Part shown: piece by piece, positions 34,769-45,841 of the stretch
Layout: the number at the start of each line of letters is the position of its first letter
Numbering within the stretch: position 1 is the stretch's first letter
Origin: Taxawa tesnikishii (nom. ined.)
Taxonomy: Eukaryota; Ascomycota; Dothideomycetes; Dothideales
DNA length: 64,000 bases
Direction: 5' to 3'
Assembly (NCBI GenBank): GCA_030247885.1
Contig: JAPDRO010000006.1
Coordinates: 372,001-436,000 of the forward strand
The notes under the pieces: generated by a model
What the model was told of the DNA's origin: nothing
What the model saw: the letters and a program-made list of their open reading frames with translations, nothing else
Databases searched by the model: none
Position numbers and translations under genes: made by a program

Positions 34769-37230
34769 CTAAAAGGCAGCCCACTCCAACCACCCCTCCA
34801 CCAAACCCCAGATCGACCTGTCTCCCTTTCTCCTCGCCTCCCTCGCCGCGGCCTCGACTTCATCGTAGCTCATCCTGCCCGGCCCGCCGCGCTCCATTAT
34901 CTGTCGCTCCTCGACGTCCAGTCTCGCCAAGAGCTCGAGTCGTGTTGCAGACGGCGGCGGCGGTGGCGGCGGTGGTGGTGATTGCGTTGAAGCCGGAGGA
35001 GGAGTTGGGGGTGAGGAGGGACTAAGACGCATGGCGGAAGGTGAGCGTGAAGGGCTGCGCTGGAGGGTCAGGGAGACGCCGATGGGGGAGGAGACGGTAC
35101 TCCAGGAGCGTGTGGGAGAGGGCGAGCCGCTATGGCCGTTCGGCTCCGGTGAGGCGGCGATTTGGAGAGGACCGTAACCTGCATCCGGCCGGTTCTGTGG
35201 CATTGTGGGATCTGGTGCCGGTATTCCTTCTGACGCTGCAAGTGACGTTTCTTCCGCTTCAGGGGTGGCATTGTTCTGCGTGTCTACCACCTCATCGAAC
35301 GATAGTAGGGCTGTTGCTGCTCCGAACTCCCCGCCATGTGTGCGGAGTGCTTCGACTCTCGGGTGTAGTATCTCTAGCGGCTGAACTTCGTTCTCGTCTT
35401 GTTCTTCTGCTATGCTGTAGCCTGATGCCTCAAGTAGCTGATCCAGCGGCTGGTTGCGAATCTCGGCTTCGAGGATTTCCAAGCTCGCTTCATCAGTGGG
35501 TAAAGCCTCTTCAGCACTCTGGATTCGCGTGCGTATCTCTGTGGCAATATCAGCTTGGTTGACGTCCGGCGCTGGGGTAGGCGGGTCCGGATCCGCCGGT
35601 GTCATAAATATAGACTCCTCCGTCTCCTGAGGGTCAAGGGCGTTGTAAGACGACATAGCCGTCGCCAGGAGTGGATCAATCTCAGACCCGTTCATCAACT
35701 CCTCTTTGAAGACCTTCTGCTCTTCTACAAATCGGTCGATCTCCTTGCGCCTTTTGCGCCGCTCTTCGCGGGTTTCGGCAACCTGACGAGCCAATTCCTC
35801 TTTGGGCTTGAAGAGCGGATCCAACATCTCGTTGAAGCCTGCTTGGATCGTTTGCCAAAGCACTTCGTTCCCGTAATCTTGCTCCGCCTCCGGAATCTCG
35901 TATCCAGGGTTGAAGGCCGTCAGATCGTCAGGGAGTACAACGTTTTGCTCCACACTGTTGCCGGAAAGCTGCATCTCTCCAAACTCGTCTGGGCTTTTGC
36001 CACTAGGTGTTCTCGTCTCCCCCATGGGTACGTCTTCTTGACCAAAGGCAGCACTGATTGGCTGGCTCGAGGTTACTATGTCGGTTGTATTTCTGTGCAT
36101 CTCGGCCTGCTCTGCAGCGATCATGTCCTGGACGATGATTCTGTGGATACCGTATTTCGCACTGAGCATTCGGATGAAATCTTTACGGCTCACAAATCCG
36201 TCACCGTCAACATCAAATCCACGGATTTCTCTTGCTAGCGACTTCGGTTTGGAGGATTGATTCAAGTACGCCAGTCCATCGACGAACTCACTCAGCCCGA
36301 TGAGTTCATCTCCGTTGGTGTCGTAGAAATTGAACATGCGTTCGTATAGGAAATTCGCCTCAACAGGATGTGGCCAGTTGTCTGAGCTCATCGCTTTGTT
36401 AAAGGCGCGACGATCGACAGCGGCGTTGAGCCCGCACGGATCTTGCGGCCAATGTACGTTCGCAATACAAGAGAACTGATCGTAGTAGGCTTCGATTTGC
36501 ACGTCCTCTAACCCGGTCTCCTGCGCCAAACGTTCCCTCACGCCGGCGTCCAGAGATGGCCAATACCGCATGTTGTCGCCGGGATACCAGAGATCAAGCA
36601 TCTTGTGCGGTTGTGCGAGCGTTGGAATGGGTATCTTGACCTTGCAGAAGACATGGGTCTTGGGGTGTGGTCGGGATTGAGAGGCTTCGCAGGTAGAGCA
36701 GAGGTCGTAGTCCGGACAGTTCATGCAGTGCCACCGGATACCCTTGATGGGCAGCTCGCCGCAAGAATCGCACCTAGTACCTTTGTGCACGTAAGCTTGA
36801 CGCTTGGCTTGCTCCTCGGCAATGTGGTATATCAAGCCTTTGATGCTGTAAAGCCATTGTCAGCCGGATTGTACGCACAGAGAATGTCGCCCGTTGAGCT
36901 TTCATGAAAGGAGAAGCGAGCGGAATATTGCAGTTGACGAGACATGCTTGCTGTCACTAACCCTTGGTCTGGCTCATCAGCTTCGTCTTCATTGGGTCCA
37001 TCAGCCACTGTTTCTGCTACTTCCTCCGGGAATTCCGCAAAGTCTCCATGTCCTGTCGGTGGCGAGACTCTTCGACGTTGGCGACGGACCGCATTGCTCC
37101 TATGCAGTGCGGATTTGGGCTGCCTGCTCGTGAGAATGAGATAAGTGCCATATGCTGCTGCAACCCCGGCGATTGTAAGTATTGCCGGCCGGTAACGCGA
37201 GAGTGAGCTTGAGGTCGCAGTGCTCGCCAT
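34769..37230 (-). CDS. ZZ zinc-finger and EF-hand protein with N-terminal membrane anchor
   Basis: About 781 aa in two exons (37230-36962 and 36845-34769; 116-nt intron). An N-terminal hydrophobic segment (AILTIAGVAAAYGTYLIL) follows a short basic start, so the protein is probably anchored in a membrane, perhaps mitochondrial outer membrane or peroxisome. Then a ZZ finger (CDSCGELPIKGIRWHCMNC ... CSTCEASQSRPHPKTHVF), and two EF-hand loops, DTNGDELIGLSEF and DVDGDGFVSRKDF, with the Ca-binding spacing. A coiled-coil, Arg/Glu-rich stretch (EELARQVAETREERRKRRKE) and a long Pro/Ser-rich tail complete it. Such ZZ/EF-hand proteins are widespread in Pezizomycotina but not characterised as far as I know. 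Confidence 0.85.
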
Positions 37231-38060
37231 CGTAGGTAGAACAAGAGCGTTCCCACATGTGAGGGATGGAGTTTGTTATGACAAGAGGAGGCAGAACTAT
37301 TGGCTCAGCATTGCGCTTTCCATGTGAAACCACAAGCATTCGAACGCAGTGGTCCGTCACGAGGTGGTGGTAAGAGAAAGTGCCAGGTCATCTATATTGG
37401 AGAATCTGGTGTTGCAGTCAGCCGAGGTCGTGATCCGCCATCCTACGATCGATGCAATCGATGACAGACAAGGTTAACACCACACCTGCATACATACGGT
37501 ACTGTATACACACAGTACTGTATATCACATGTCAAACACCGCAGTCATCCGCCGAGTTGATGTTGTCGTCACCGTCGTCTCACGTGCTACTCACTACACA
37601 GCGAAGGGTCTGACAGGCAGGTATACAAGCACCCACGAAACCACGCTGCTTGCAGAAAAACTCAATGGTGCCAAGCACAAGTCTCTGTCATTGACAGAAA
37701 AACGAGGCGTTGTGTTTCTTGGAGACTATGTAAGTGTACCAGCACAATATATGCATGCACGCATGCAACTCATCATACACCCTTGTCAAGGTTCACTTTT
37801 GCGGGGCGCAGAAACATGCTCATGCTCATGCTCGCCCTCGACCTCGACCTTGGTCCCTCCTTCCTTCGACTAGGTAACTCACTGAACTCCACATTTCTCC
37901 GTCTTAATTTTGCTTCATCCTCTCCTCTTCGCTTGCAACAAGGCTATTGCTCGATCTAGTTCATTCAAGGATCGCTGTCCTTTCGCCGTTCTTCATCTCA
38001 TTTCTCTACTTCGACCTATTGACATAGCTCACTCGAAGCTAGCAAGATCTCGCTCAATTC
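37231..38060. promoter_or_regulatory. Divergent intergenic region before the DUF7587 gene
   Basis: 830 bases between divergent starts. It has a short direct repeat around GTACTGTATA (about 37499-37534), CT-rich stretches before 38061 and an unconvincing frame at 37529-37873. Confidence 0.35.
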
Positions 38061-40116
38061 ATGGAGTCAGAAAATGATGAGCGTCCATCTCTGTTTCAGC
38101 GTCTCGGGTTCACGCAACGCCACCATTCACGACCTAAAGCTGGAGCTACTGTGCAAGGCCCGCAGGACCAGTATCTTGCACTGCCCAATCCGGATGAAAG
38201 AGCTGATCTTAGGTCATCTCAACTCAACGACTCGGATGATGAAACTTCGCCGACCCTCACCGCCCAACAGCGGCGACCAGTACGTCAAGCGCCACAAAGC
38301 CCTCTCAGCGATGTTATAGCAGTACGGCCTATTGTTCGCATGGCGCAAAACAAGAAGTCAGCTACAGCCCATACGAAGGGGTGGCGAAACGAACGATCAA
38401 GACGAAGAAGATCATCTTCAAGTGGGAGAAGCGCCACATTCGAGCACTTTACGTTATCAAAAAACATCTCCAGGCGGACTGGGATAAGTCCACAGAGATC
38501 TTCAATGAACTATTCCGTAACGATATCGTCTCTTACGGTTTTCGCGACGGTTACGGCAGGCAGGGTCTGAGTGCGCAGTATGCCGAGCGCCTGAAGGAGT
38601 CCCCCGCAAGGCATGGCAAGAAGTACTCCATCCAGACGCTAAAGAGGAAGCAGCCATTGAACAACTGAGGAGCGAAGCCGAGACCATTGCTAGAGAGCTG
38701 AATCGTACTAGCGTTCACACATCCACTCGAGTAGCTGCAACAGCCACCACGACAGCTGCAACAGTCAAGACGACAGCTACAGCTCGCGTACTAGCACCCA
38801 GACCTTCCCCGTCGACTGTCCGCGTTCTACCACTATCTCCGTCGATTGCTGCATCGAGTCCTTCCTTGGAAGACGACAATGAGATAGAACTCGAGCCGGC
38901 TCTGTCATTGGTCGTCCCGGACACTGCACCGATGGAAGTGAGAGAAGTTCAGCTGAGGCGGCTCCCGACTAGTCAAGGGTTACTAGTCGACGGTCAGCTT
39001 GTTACACAGGCCCCATTGAACGACCCTTCGGGCCCGGTGGTATTGTTTGAACGTGTCAATGAGGCAGAAGCACACCCGGCCTTGCCAGCACTCTTTTACA
39101 GGTACTACCATGACGGTAGCCAAGGTACAAATAGTTCTGATGGGTTCATATCCGGGTTGTTCACCGGAAGTCGTGCCGGGTTCCCACCACCTCCAGCAAC
39201 ACCCGACCAGATGTTGTATCACTACGTCAAGGCCCACATAAACCGAAATCACATACACTCTCCATTTATCAGTGTGTGCATTACCCTCAACTGGGTCATC
39301 CGCCAAGCGCTACAAGCTCAAAGCAGGGACGAAACCAATCCGAGAATATGCGTTATCGACGCTAGCATCGCTGGTCGCAACAGGAAGGCCTTCTATCCAG
39401 GGCCGTACCACCGGGAGATCAAGAAGTACCGGCCGTACGAGAACGGTGCCCAGCTCTACTCTGGAACCTATGAGTTCCTGATATGGGGCAACATTCCCAA
39501 GGAAGCCATCATCTGCGATTTCCCTTTGAGCCATCTCAGAGAACACGTGGATGGAATACCGGAGTTAAGTAGCATGCTTGGCTTCGACATTTTGAGCCAA
39601 CATAGGCGCAGTTTTCGCAACGTGATCCTTCCGCAGCTGCAGGCTAGGAACGTCCAGGTCAAGCCTTCTATTATCCCCGCCATGGCTAGCCTGGCAACCT
39701 TTCTAGGCATTGATGCCACTTCTCCCGCCGCCTACATCTCGAAAGTCGTCGCTGATATCATCGAAGGGTGGGGCATTAGGCCTAGCATAGATTCTTGGGC
39801 TGCATGGTACGACAAAGCTAAATTATTCGCCATCTATCTTAGCACCATTTCAATGAGCGGTCCATTCGATCAGAAGGAGACCGCAGAAGCCTTCCTCGCG
39901 GGTGCACGGGCAGGCCTAGGCCAGTACGATTGGTTTAGGTTCCCTAGCAAAGAGAGGACGGTGAACACTCGAGCGTCTAGGGTCGGTCTGGGAGCAGTAG
40001 TAGGTGGGATCAAGCCGAGGGAATTTTATCAGGTGTTGGTCGATCATGGCGCCGATTTGAAGGCTTCTCGTCAGCGCGATATGGTAAGATCCTTTCGCTA
40101 CCGTGGTGAATCTTGA
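38061..40116 (+). CDS. DUF7587 protein with SANT-like N-terminal region
   Basis: As written the frame breaks twice, at the A4 run 38347-38350 and the C5 run 38601-38605, each one base short; compensated, the gene reads as a 685-aa protein. After a disordered head comes KRTIKTKKIIFKWEKRHIRA then LYVIKKHLQADWDKSTEIFN, a Trp-led helical segment resembling the SANT/Myb-like region found in many ascomycete proteins of this type. A disordered Thr/Ala linker follows. The C-terminal domain (ALFYRYYHDGSQGTNSSDGF, FISVCITLNWVIRQAL, FLIWGNIPKEAII) matches what I know as DUF7587, a fungal domain of unknown function. No signal peptide or membrane span. It converges on the GTPase-patatin gene, their ends being only about 0.4 kb apart or overlapping. 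Function unknown. Confidence 0.75.
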
Positions 40117-40527
40117 GCTGGCAGGAAGATGGAGAACAGTTGGTTCGGCCGTAGGTGGCGGACGGAACAGAATGCGCACACAAAGGAGACATGGTCTACT
40201 CATAAATACAGCATGCTTACTAGCCAAAGGACACCTGGCGTACTGGAATGCACTCCATGTATTAGTATATATCAACATGAAGTTCAAAGAAATATATTCC
40301 CCCAGATCCGTGCTCGCCAACGCAGCTTCCAATGGCCCGGCCTTAACCCCCTTCGTGCGCGCAGGATATGGCGGTGGCAACGACTCCGCCGCTTCCCTTA
40401 ACACGTCGTTAGCCACTGCACCGGCCACTACTGTATCATCCCTCTCATCAACCCTGCTTTACCCCATCTAACTCCGGCATAGATCGCTCCGCCCTATCCT
40501 CCTTCGTCATACCAACCGCACCCAACT

Positions 40528-43500
40528 CTACAGGCCTCGGCAACAAATCCCCGCAAACTTCCTCAGCTCCTCACCGGAGTAGAGCTGAGGATGACTGGCC
40601 ATGTGCTGCGGTCCAATATACGTCCAGAAGCGATTTGTGCGGGCGCGCTGGCCCGGGTCCGGGTTATGTTCCGAGAGGCTCTCGATCATGGACTGCTGGG
40701 GCGGACTAGCAGGGCCGTTAGAAGGGGGCGAGAGAGGGAGGTAGGCCGTTTGACAGAGACGGTGCCGCTGCGGTCTCGCGGGTGCGGGTTAAGTGAGATG
40801 CCGGATTCGGAGGACTGGCGCGGGCGTAGTTGGATCGGGCTGTGGAGGGTTCTCTCGGCTGAAAGAGGGTGGGCTGATGTCTGGCTAGAACTGCGGCCGT
40901 GGCGGGAGGCTAAGAGACGTGAATATTCAATCGCGAGAACATGGAGAATGCAACATGGCAGGAGAGTTGTAACTTACGTGTGGTGGTTGGCTCAGCGAGA
41001 AGGACACGCGGAAATCCGCTAATGGCAAAGCCGTTCGGCTCGAGGCCGTCGTGGAGGTCGAGGAAGAGATTCACGGATGTGGGCTTGGTTTCGTCGTCAA
41101 TGAAGATTTTGATATCGCTGCCTAAAGTGAAGCCGAGGCCTTTGATCATGGCTTCTATGACGCCGTTAGAGATGGGGATCTAGAAGTGTCAGTTTCGGAT
41201 TTCTGAGTATGGAGATATTCTGCGGTCCAACCTTCGTGCCGTCCTGGTCTTGGTAGTTCGTCCGTACTAGGAAATGTGGTTGGAAAATATCGGACTTCTT
41301 GAGAGAAAGGAAAGATCCCAAGCCACGAAGGTATTCGGACCCGGCCTCGAAACGGCAAGCAATGGTACCTAGCGTTCTCTAAGCTTAGTGTTTCGACATA
41401 TTGCTACACAAAGGGACCTACCAGTACATGCCTGAGACCGGGCATCCAGTCTATCCCGTGTGTGGATATCGAAATAGAACGAACTCGCGACTAACCGATG
41501 AGCTACGTGCTGCAGTGCTGCCTGCCTGTGAGGTAACCATAAGCGCTTTCTCACGGCTTGCTGCAAAGACCGCAGCTCATGCTTGTTATCCAGGTTCGGC
41601 GGCTCATCGTCCAGGTCTGGATTGAAACGGATGTAGCGCCGACTGCCCTGCTCCAACTGATTCGATGATAGCGATGCTTTGAAGAAGTTCCATTCCATCT
41701 CCGCATCAAGTATGTCATCGACGGAATGACCGTATAGTGTTTGCCAGATCCTGTTCCAACCTCTCGGCTTCTCCTTCTTGATGTCCACCTGGGAAAGACT
41801 GTTCAGAATGGTCATGCGGTTTTGTCCCGAGCCTAGTGAGAGAAAGATGTCTGGGTCCCGTTCGGCAACGTCTGGCCAGAGAAGCTTCCTTTCGCGCTCT
41901 GCTATTGCCGCAGGATTGACGGATTTCACAGCGCCGTCGAGATATGTTCGGTGAGTTCGAGAGTTCACGAACGGCTTGAAGTATGTAGGGGCCGCAGTCG
42001 TGGCCGCGGTTGCTTCCCAAGTTTTCATCTCTACTGCCGGGTTGTGAGGCCTTTCGAACTGGTAAAAGGGTACAGCGTCTTCCGCTCTGCGATAATTAGC
42101 CAGTAGAATGCTGTCCTTTCCGGTTGCTGAAGTGGCCGTCATCGCGACTTTAAGCTGCTGCTTGGTATGAGACACACTTCCGAAAAGATATTCCTCTCCG
42201 AAAGCCGTGTGCAGTGCTCTGTGCAACGGCTTGGTCTTGTATCTGCTAGCTCCGCTCAGAGCTGCTGCATACTTGAGCAGAGGTAACCCTCTAACCTTTG
42301 GTGTGTACGCGTGGTCACATATGGCGGTGAGTTGATCGAGCACCATGTGCGTAGGTCGCAGCTGTACCCCAAGCGCGGTAGCAATAATCCCTCCAGTCCC
42401 CGTGCCTACGATGAGATCGAAGAAGGCTTGGATCGCTATTAGGTTGCCGAGGGCCTGTTCAATCTCCCTGAGGACTTCCAGCTGAACAACACCTCTTATC
42501 CCGCCTCCATCTAAACAGAGGATTCGGACACCGGCACCTTCAGGCTTGAAGCTGATCTGATACGGCTTGCTCCATTGTGTTGTACTGCTATGCAATGGAC
42601 AGGAGTTAAGTGCTACGTCAGACTTGGTGATTGCCTTGCTGAACGCCCTCACGCATGCCGTGCATAGGACATGGCCACAGGGAAGTGGGTGCTCCGGTAC
42701 GTCCATAAGACAGGAGAAACATGTTGCGTGAGAGAGGAGATTCTCTGCATAGCCCACGCTGGCATAGAAACCCGCCATATATTCCTTGTGTAGGTCTAGT
42801 GCAATCTTTCCGTCCGACACCAAGTCATTGCCTAGGTTCGCCTGTTCCAGTTCGTAGTTAAAGTCGCGCTGTATAGACGTGATGGCGCTCCGTAGCTGTT
42901 CTTTCCATAAAGGCGCAAAGCTCTCCGCGCTAAAGCTTGCCTGGTAGTCGCCGGTACTGATAATTCCAGCCTCGTCCTGATGACCTTTGATGTTGTGCCT
43001 TGCTTTGACTAGCATACAACGCCGGCCACTTTCGTGAGTATAAGCGCAAGGGCAGTGCAATTCGCAGAATTCCGCAAGCGCCCAATCGAAGAATTCCTCG
43101 TAGTTGCTGAAAAGATCCTCCATGCGACCTGTTTCAGGTTAGCGAACGTGCTTGGGTGAGGACATGGACGTACCTTTCCGGAAGCGGGCGCAATCCAGCA
43201 AGACGCACGACGCAAGCATAACACTCAATTGCTCAAACACCCACGACGCTCTTCCGCCCTGCTTTGAGTGCTGTGCGGATATGGTGGTGGCCAACTGTAG
43301 GATATGGCCACCGAAATCGTAAGCTATCGGGTTCTGCTTCAGAGATACCTCTACGAAGTTGAATGGCGTGTCAAGATAGCGGGTGAAGTGGTCAAAACCG
43401 GACTGTAAATAAACGTTCAATTCATCGGAATTGGTGAGCATGCGAGCTCTGCGCTTTGTCCGGAATGACTTCTCACTGGCCTCCTTGATCATTGTGTGCA

Positions 43501-44790
43501 GCTTGCCGACCTGTTCGTTGATCACCATGTACCGTGGCTTAGTAGGTATCCTGATAACCTGGAAGGACGCATAGTATCGCAAGATCAAGTCTTCGACTGT
43601 GTAGATATGTTTACCCAACTTTCTCCAATACTCGGCAAGCTCCCTGAACCGGGGCACTCCTTCTACATAGTCAAGAGCGCCCTTGACGGAAGAAAGCAGA
43701 CTTTGTGTGGCGTAGTTCGTGTCCCATTCGCGATCATCCACATTGGGGTCAGTAGCGTTGAGTACCACAATAGCGTGAGGCAGTGCAGGTTGGTTGATCG
43801 ACTTCTCCAAAGCAGACACACCCCAATCGAGCAGTTTAGTCAACACTGCAGACTGGAAAGTCCTGCAAAGATTGTCAGGCTTGAGTCCACTTCCACGGCT
43901 CGGGAACTTGCACAACTTACTTAGGGTTGCGGAGCACAAATACCACCACATCAGAGAAAGTGTACAGCAAGCGGGGTAAAGCTCTCGCACGGCAAACTCC
44001 CTCTGCCTTGTCTCATCTGTGTTCGCCCATTCGATGACGCGCGAGTTTACATTCGCCAGCCGTGAAGTCTCTCGGGTGTACGGATCCGAACCTGCTCTCT
44101 TCCGGGATCGAGCACCAAGTGGTAAGCGTTCACCGCCTTCAAATCCCTCGCAGTCTGCATAGAGGATTGGCAGAACCTCTGCATGTGTTGCGGGGTCTGC
44201 GTAGAGATGCACATCTCCAGACGTGGGCAGGGCATCGTGAATGACAGAGCCCACGATAGGGGAAGGGAACACAGCGGCAATCTCGGGCTTCCTCGTCTGG
44301 CTCTGTTGATGATTTATCAACATTTTGATGATAGTCGACTTTCCCGCATTGGTAACTCCAATGAAGGACACCAATTGAGGGTATCTGTTGCCCTGGTAAT
44401 GCGCCGGCGTTATGCTAGCCATAAGTGAAGCGTATCTGCCGTAGTCTTCGAATTTGGGTCGGCCAGTGAGGTCTTTAGTGACGCCGAACCATTTAGAGAC
44501 CTCGTCCTTCGTGTGTGCATCGCGAACAACTTCTGCGGAATCCGTCGGTTGGAGTATGCTTTGCAGGCGCGCAGCGACTTGGGGTCTGTCTTCTCATGGG
44601 GTACTCCATCGCGCCCCAGTTTGCCGGGCTTATGGGGTCCCTGAAGAGGCCAGCATTCCGAGCAGTAATCACTGGAGCAATCCACACAATGCCAGATTGG
44701 CAATTGCGGCCCTCGGCATCTGTCGTCCTCGCACTGCGGTTCTGGCTTCGATTGCTTTGTAGGATCCAGGGTCGAGTTTGCTTCGGCCAT
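40528..44790 (-). CDS. B-box-like / GTPase / RING / patatin multidomain protein
   Basis: Six exons: 44790-43921, 43862-43174, 43128-41422, 41368-41232, 41179-40978 and 40909-40528. Introns are 45-68 nt and all canonical. Domains in order: a zinc finger of B-box type (CEDDRCRGP, WHCVDCSSDYCSECW, later His residues); a GTPase-like domain with Walker A GVTNAGKSTIIKML, DCEG as switch motif and NATD as base motif; a RING finger (CFSCLMDVPEHPLPCGHVLC ... CVRAF ... CPLH); and a patatin phospholipase fold with LDGGGIRGVVQLEVL, the nucleophile elbow VGTGTGGIIA and YLDGAVKSVNPA. The usual Ser of GxSxG is Gly (codon 42398-42400). Frame slips: CA repeat near 44509-44515, G4 run 43973-43976, G5 run 40724-40728. 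Corrected length is about 1328 aa. Family-like sequence in shifted frames continues to about 40.27 kb, so the true stop may lie there. Probably a regulated signalling or defence protein; that is inference. Confidence 0.75.
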
Positions 44791-45841
44791 TGAACCAATG
44801 CTCGGCGGTCAATACCGCTGCCGTTTTCGGAAGCGACCTCGGAGGCGACTTCGGAGGCGACCTCGTAGGTGAAAGGGTTTTACGCCAGCGGCCGAATAAT
44901 GGTGCAGGGTCAGCTACAGCCAGATGGAGAATTGGTTAGGAACCGACTGCCGAAAGGGGTTGGCCAAAAGGATCAACAGAAAACGAGCCTGCTGTGCTAT
45001 GCGAAGGTATAGACCTAGAGTGTTAAGAGTCTGCATAAACTGGGTGTTGTCGTGGTAGGAGACTGGCTCCCCTATTATTCTGTATACTGCAAGGCTGAGA
45101 ACTGTCTGGGCCGGATCTCCTCTCAGCCTACATGCATGGTAAGCCAACATCAGGCCATGGACCAATTGTAAGCCTCGGGCGGCAATACAAAAGCAAACCC
45201 ACTCGCTCTTCTGAAACAACGTGGCGTAGAGTAATTGAGGCCAAGAGCAGAGGGTAGACATGACTCTAATGATCTACGACTAGCTCCCGGGTCTGATCCT
45301 GTACTAAGAAAAAGCCTAGGCATCAAATGTACGTGTATGTGTGGATTTAGAGGTCGAAGATGGTCGGCAGTCAAGTGAAGATTCGAAGAACAGCTCGCAG
45401 TCCAGATGGACGCTTCTAGTGTTAGATGCATGTCGCGTCAAGACAGGTGCCTTTATAGGAAGAAAGATAGGTAGAGTGCTGCAACCGGAGTACATAGGGG
45501 GACGGACGGGAAAGCCTCCGCTAGTCGCGGCTTCGGCACGGATTTTGTAAGGCATTCCATTGGCAAAGTGCTAAATAGGGTACTATCCTACTTCTGTAAC
45601 ATCTTTACTCCCTTGCGTTCGTCTGTGAAACTCATATGCTCGAAGTGTCTTAGTACCCAATCCCATTGCCTTGATTCCTTTTCCTGAGCCCATTCTCTCG
45701 GATCTGAAAGCCCAGTTGTAAACGCCCATTGTTGCCAGCCAACGCCAAGCTAGCATCACTACCTGAACGCTCGACGAATATGAGATCAAACAAAATTCCG
45801 CGCATGTGAGACGCTACTCCAGTCATGTTGTAAACAGAACG
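44791..45841. other. Intergenic, promoter of the GTPase-patatin gene and CAC2 3' side
   Basis: About 1 kb with no supportable gene. The first 80 bases contain a 12-base tandem repeat. Frames at 45261-44914 and 45555-45316 (minus) lack motifs. Confidence 0.4.
44829..44864. repeat. Three tandem 12-base units
   Basis: Units GGAAGCGACCTC, GGAGGCGACTTC and GGAGGCGACCTC follow one another directly, 39 bases before the start codon of the GTPase-patatin gene on its own upstream side. Confidence 0.9.

Noticed and set aside
39916-40428. 170-codon minus-strand frame antisense to the DUF7587 gene end
   Set aside because: Only its first part resembles the patatin protein's tail; the rest is the shadow of the DUF7587 coding strand, so I did not make it a separate gene.
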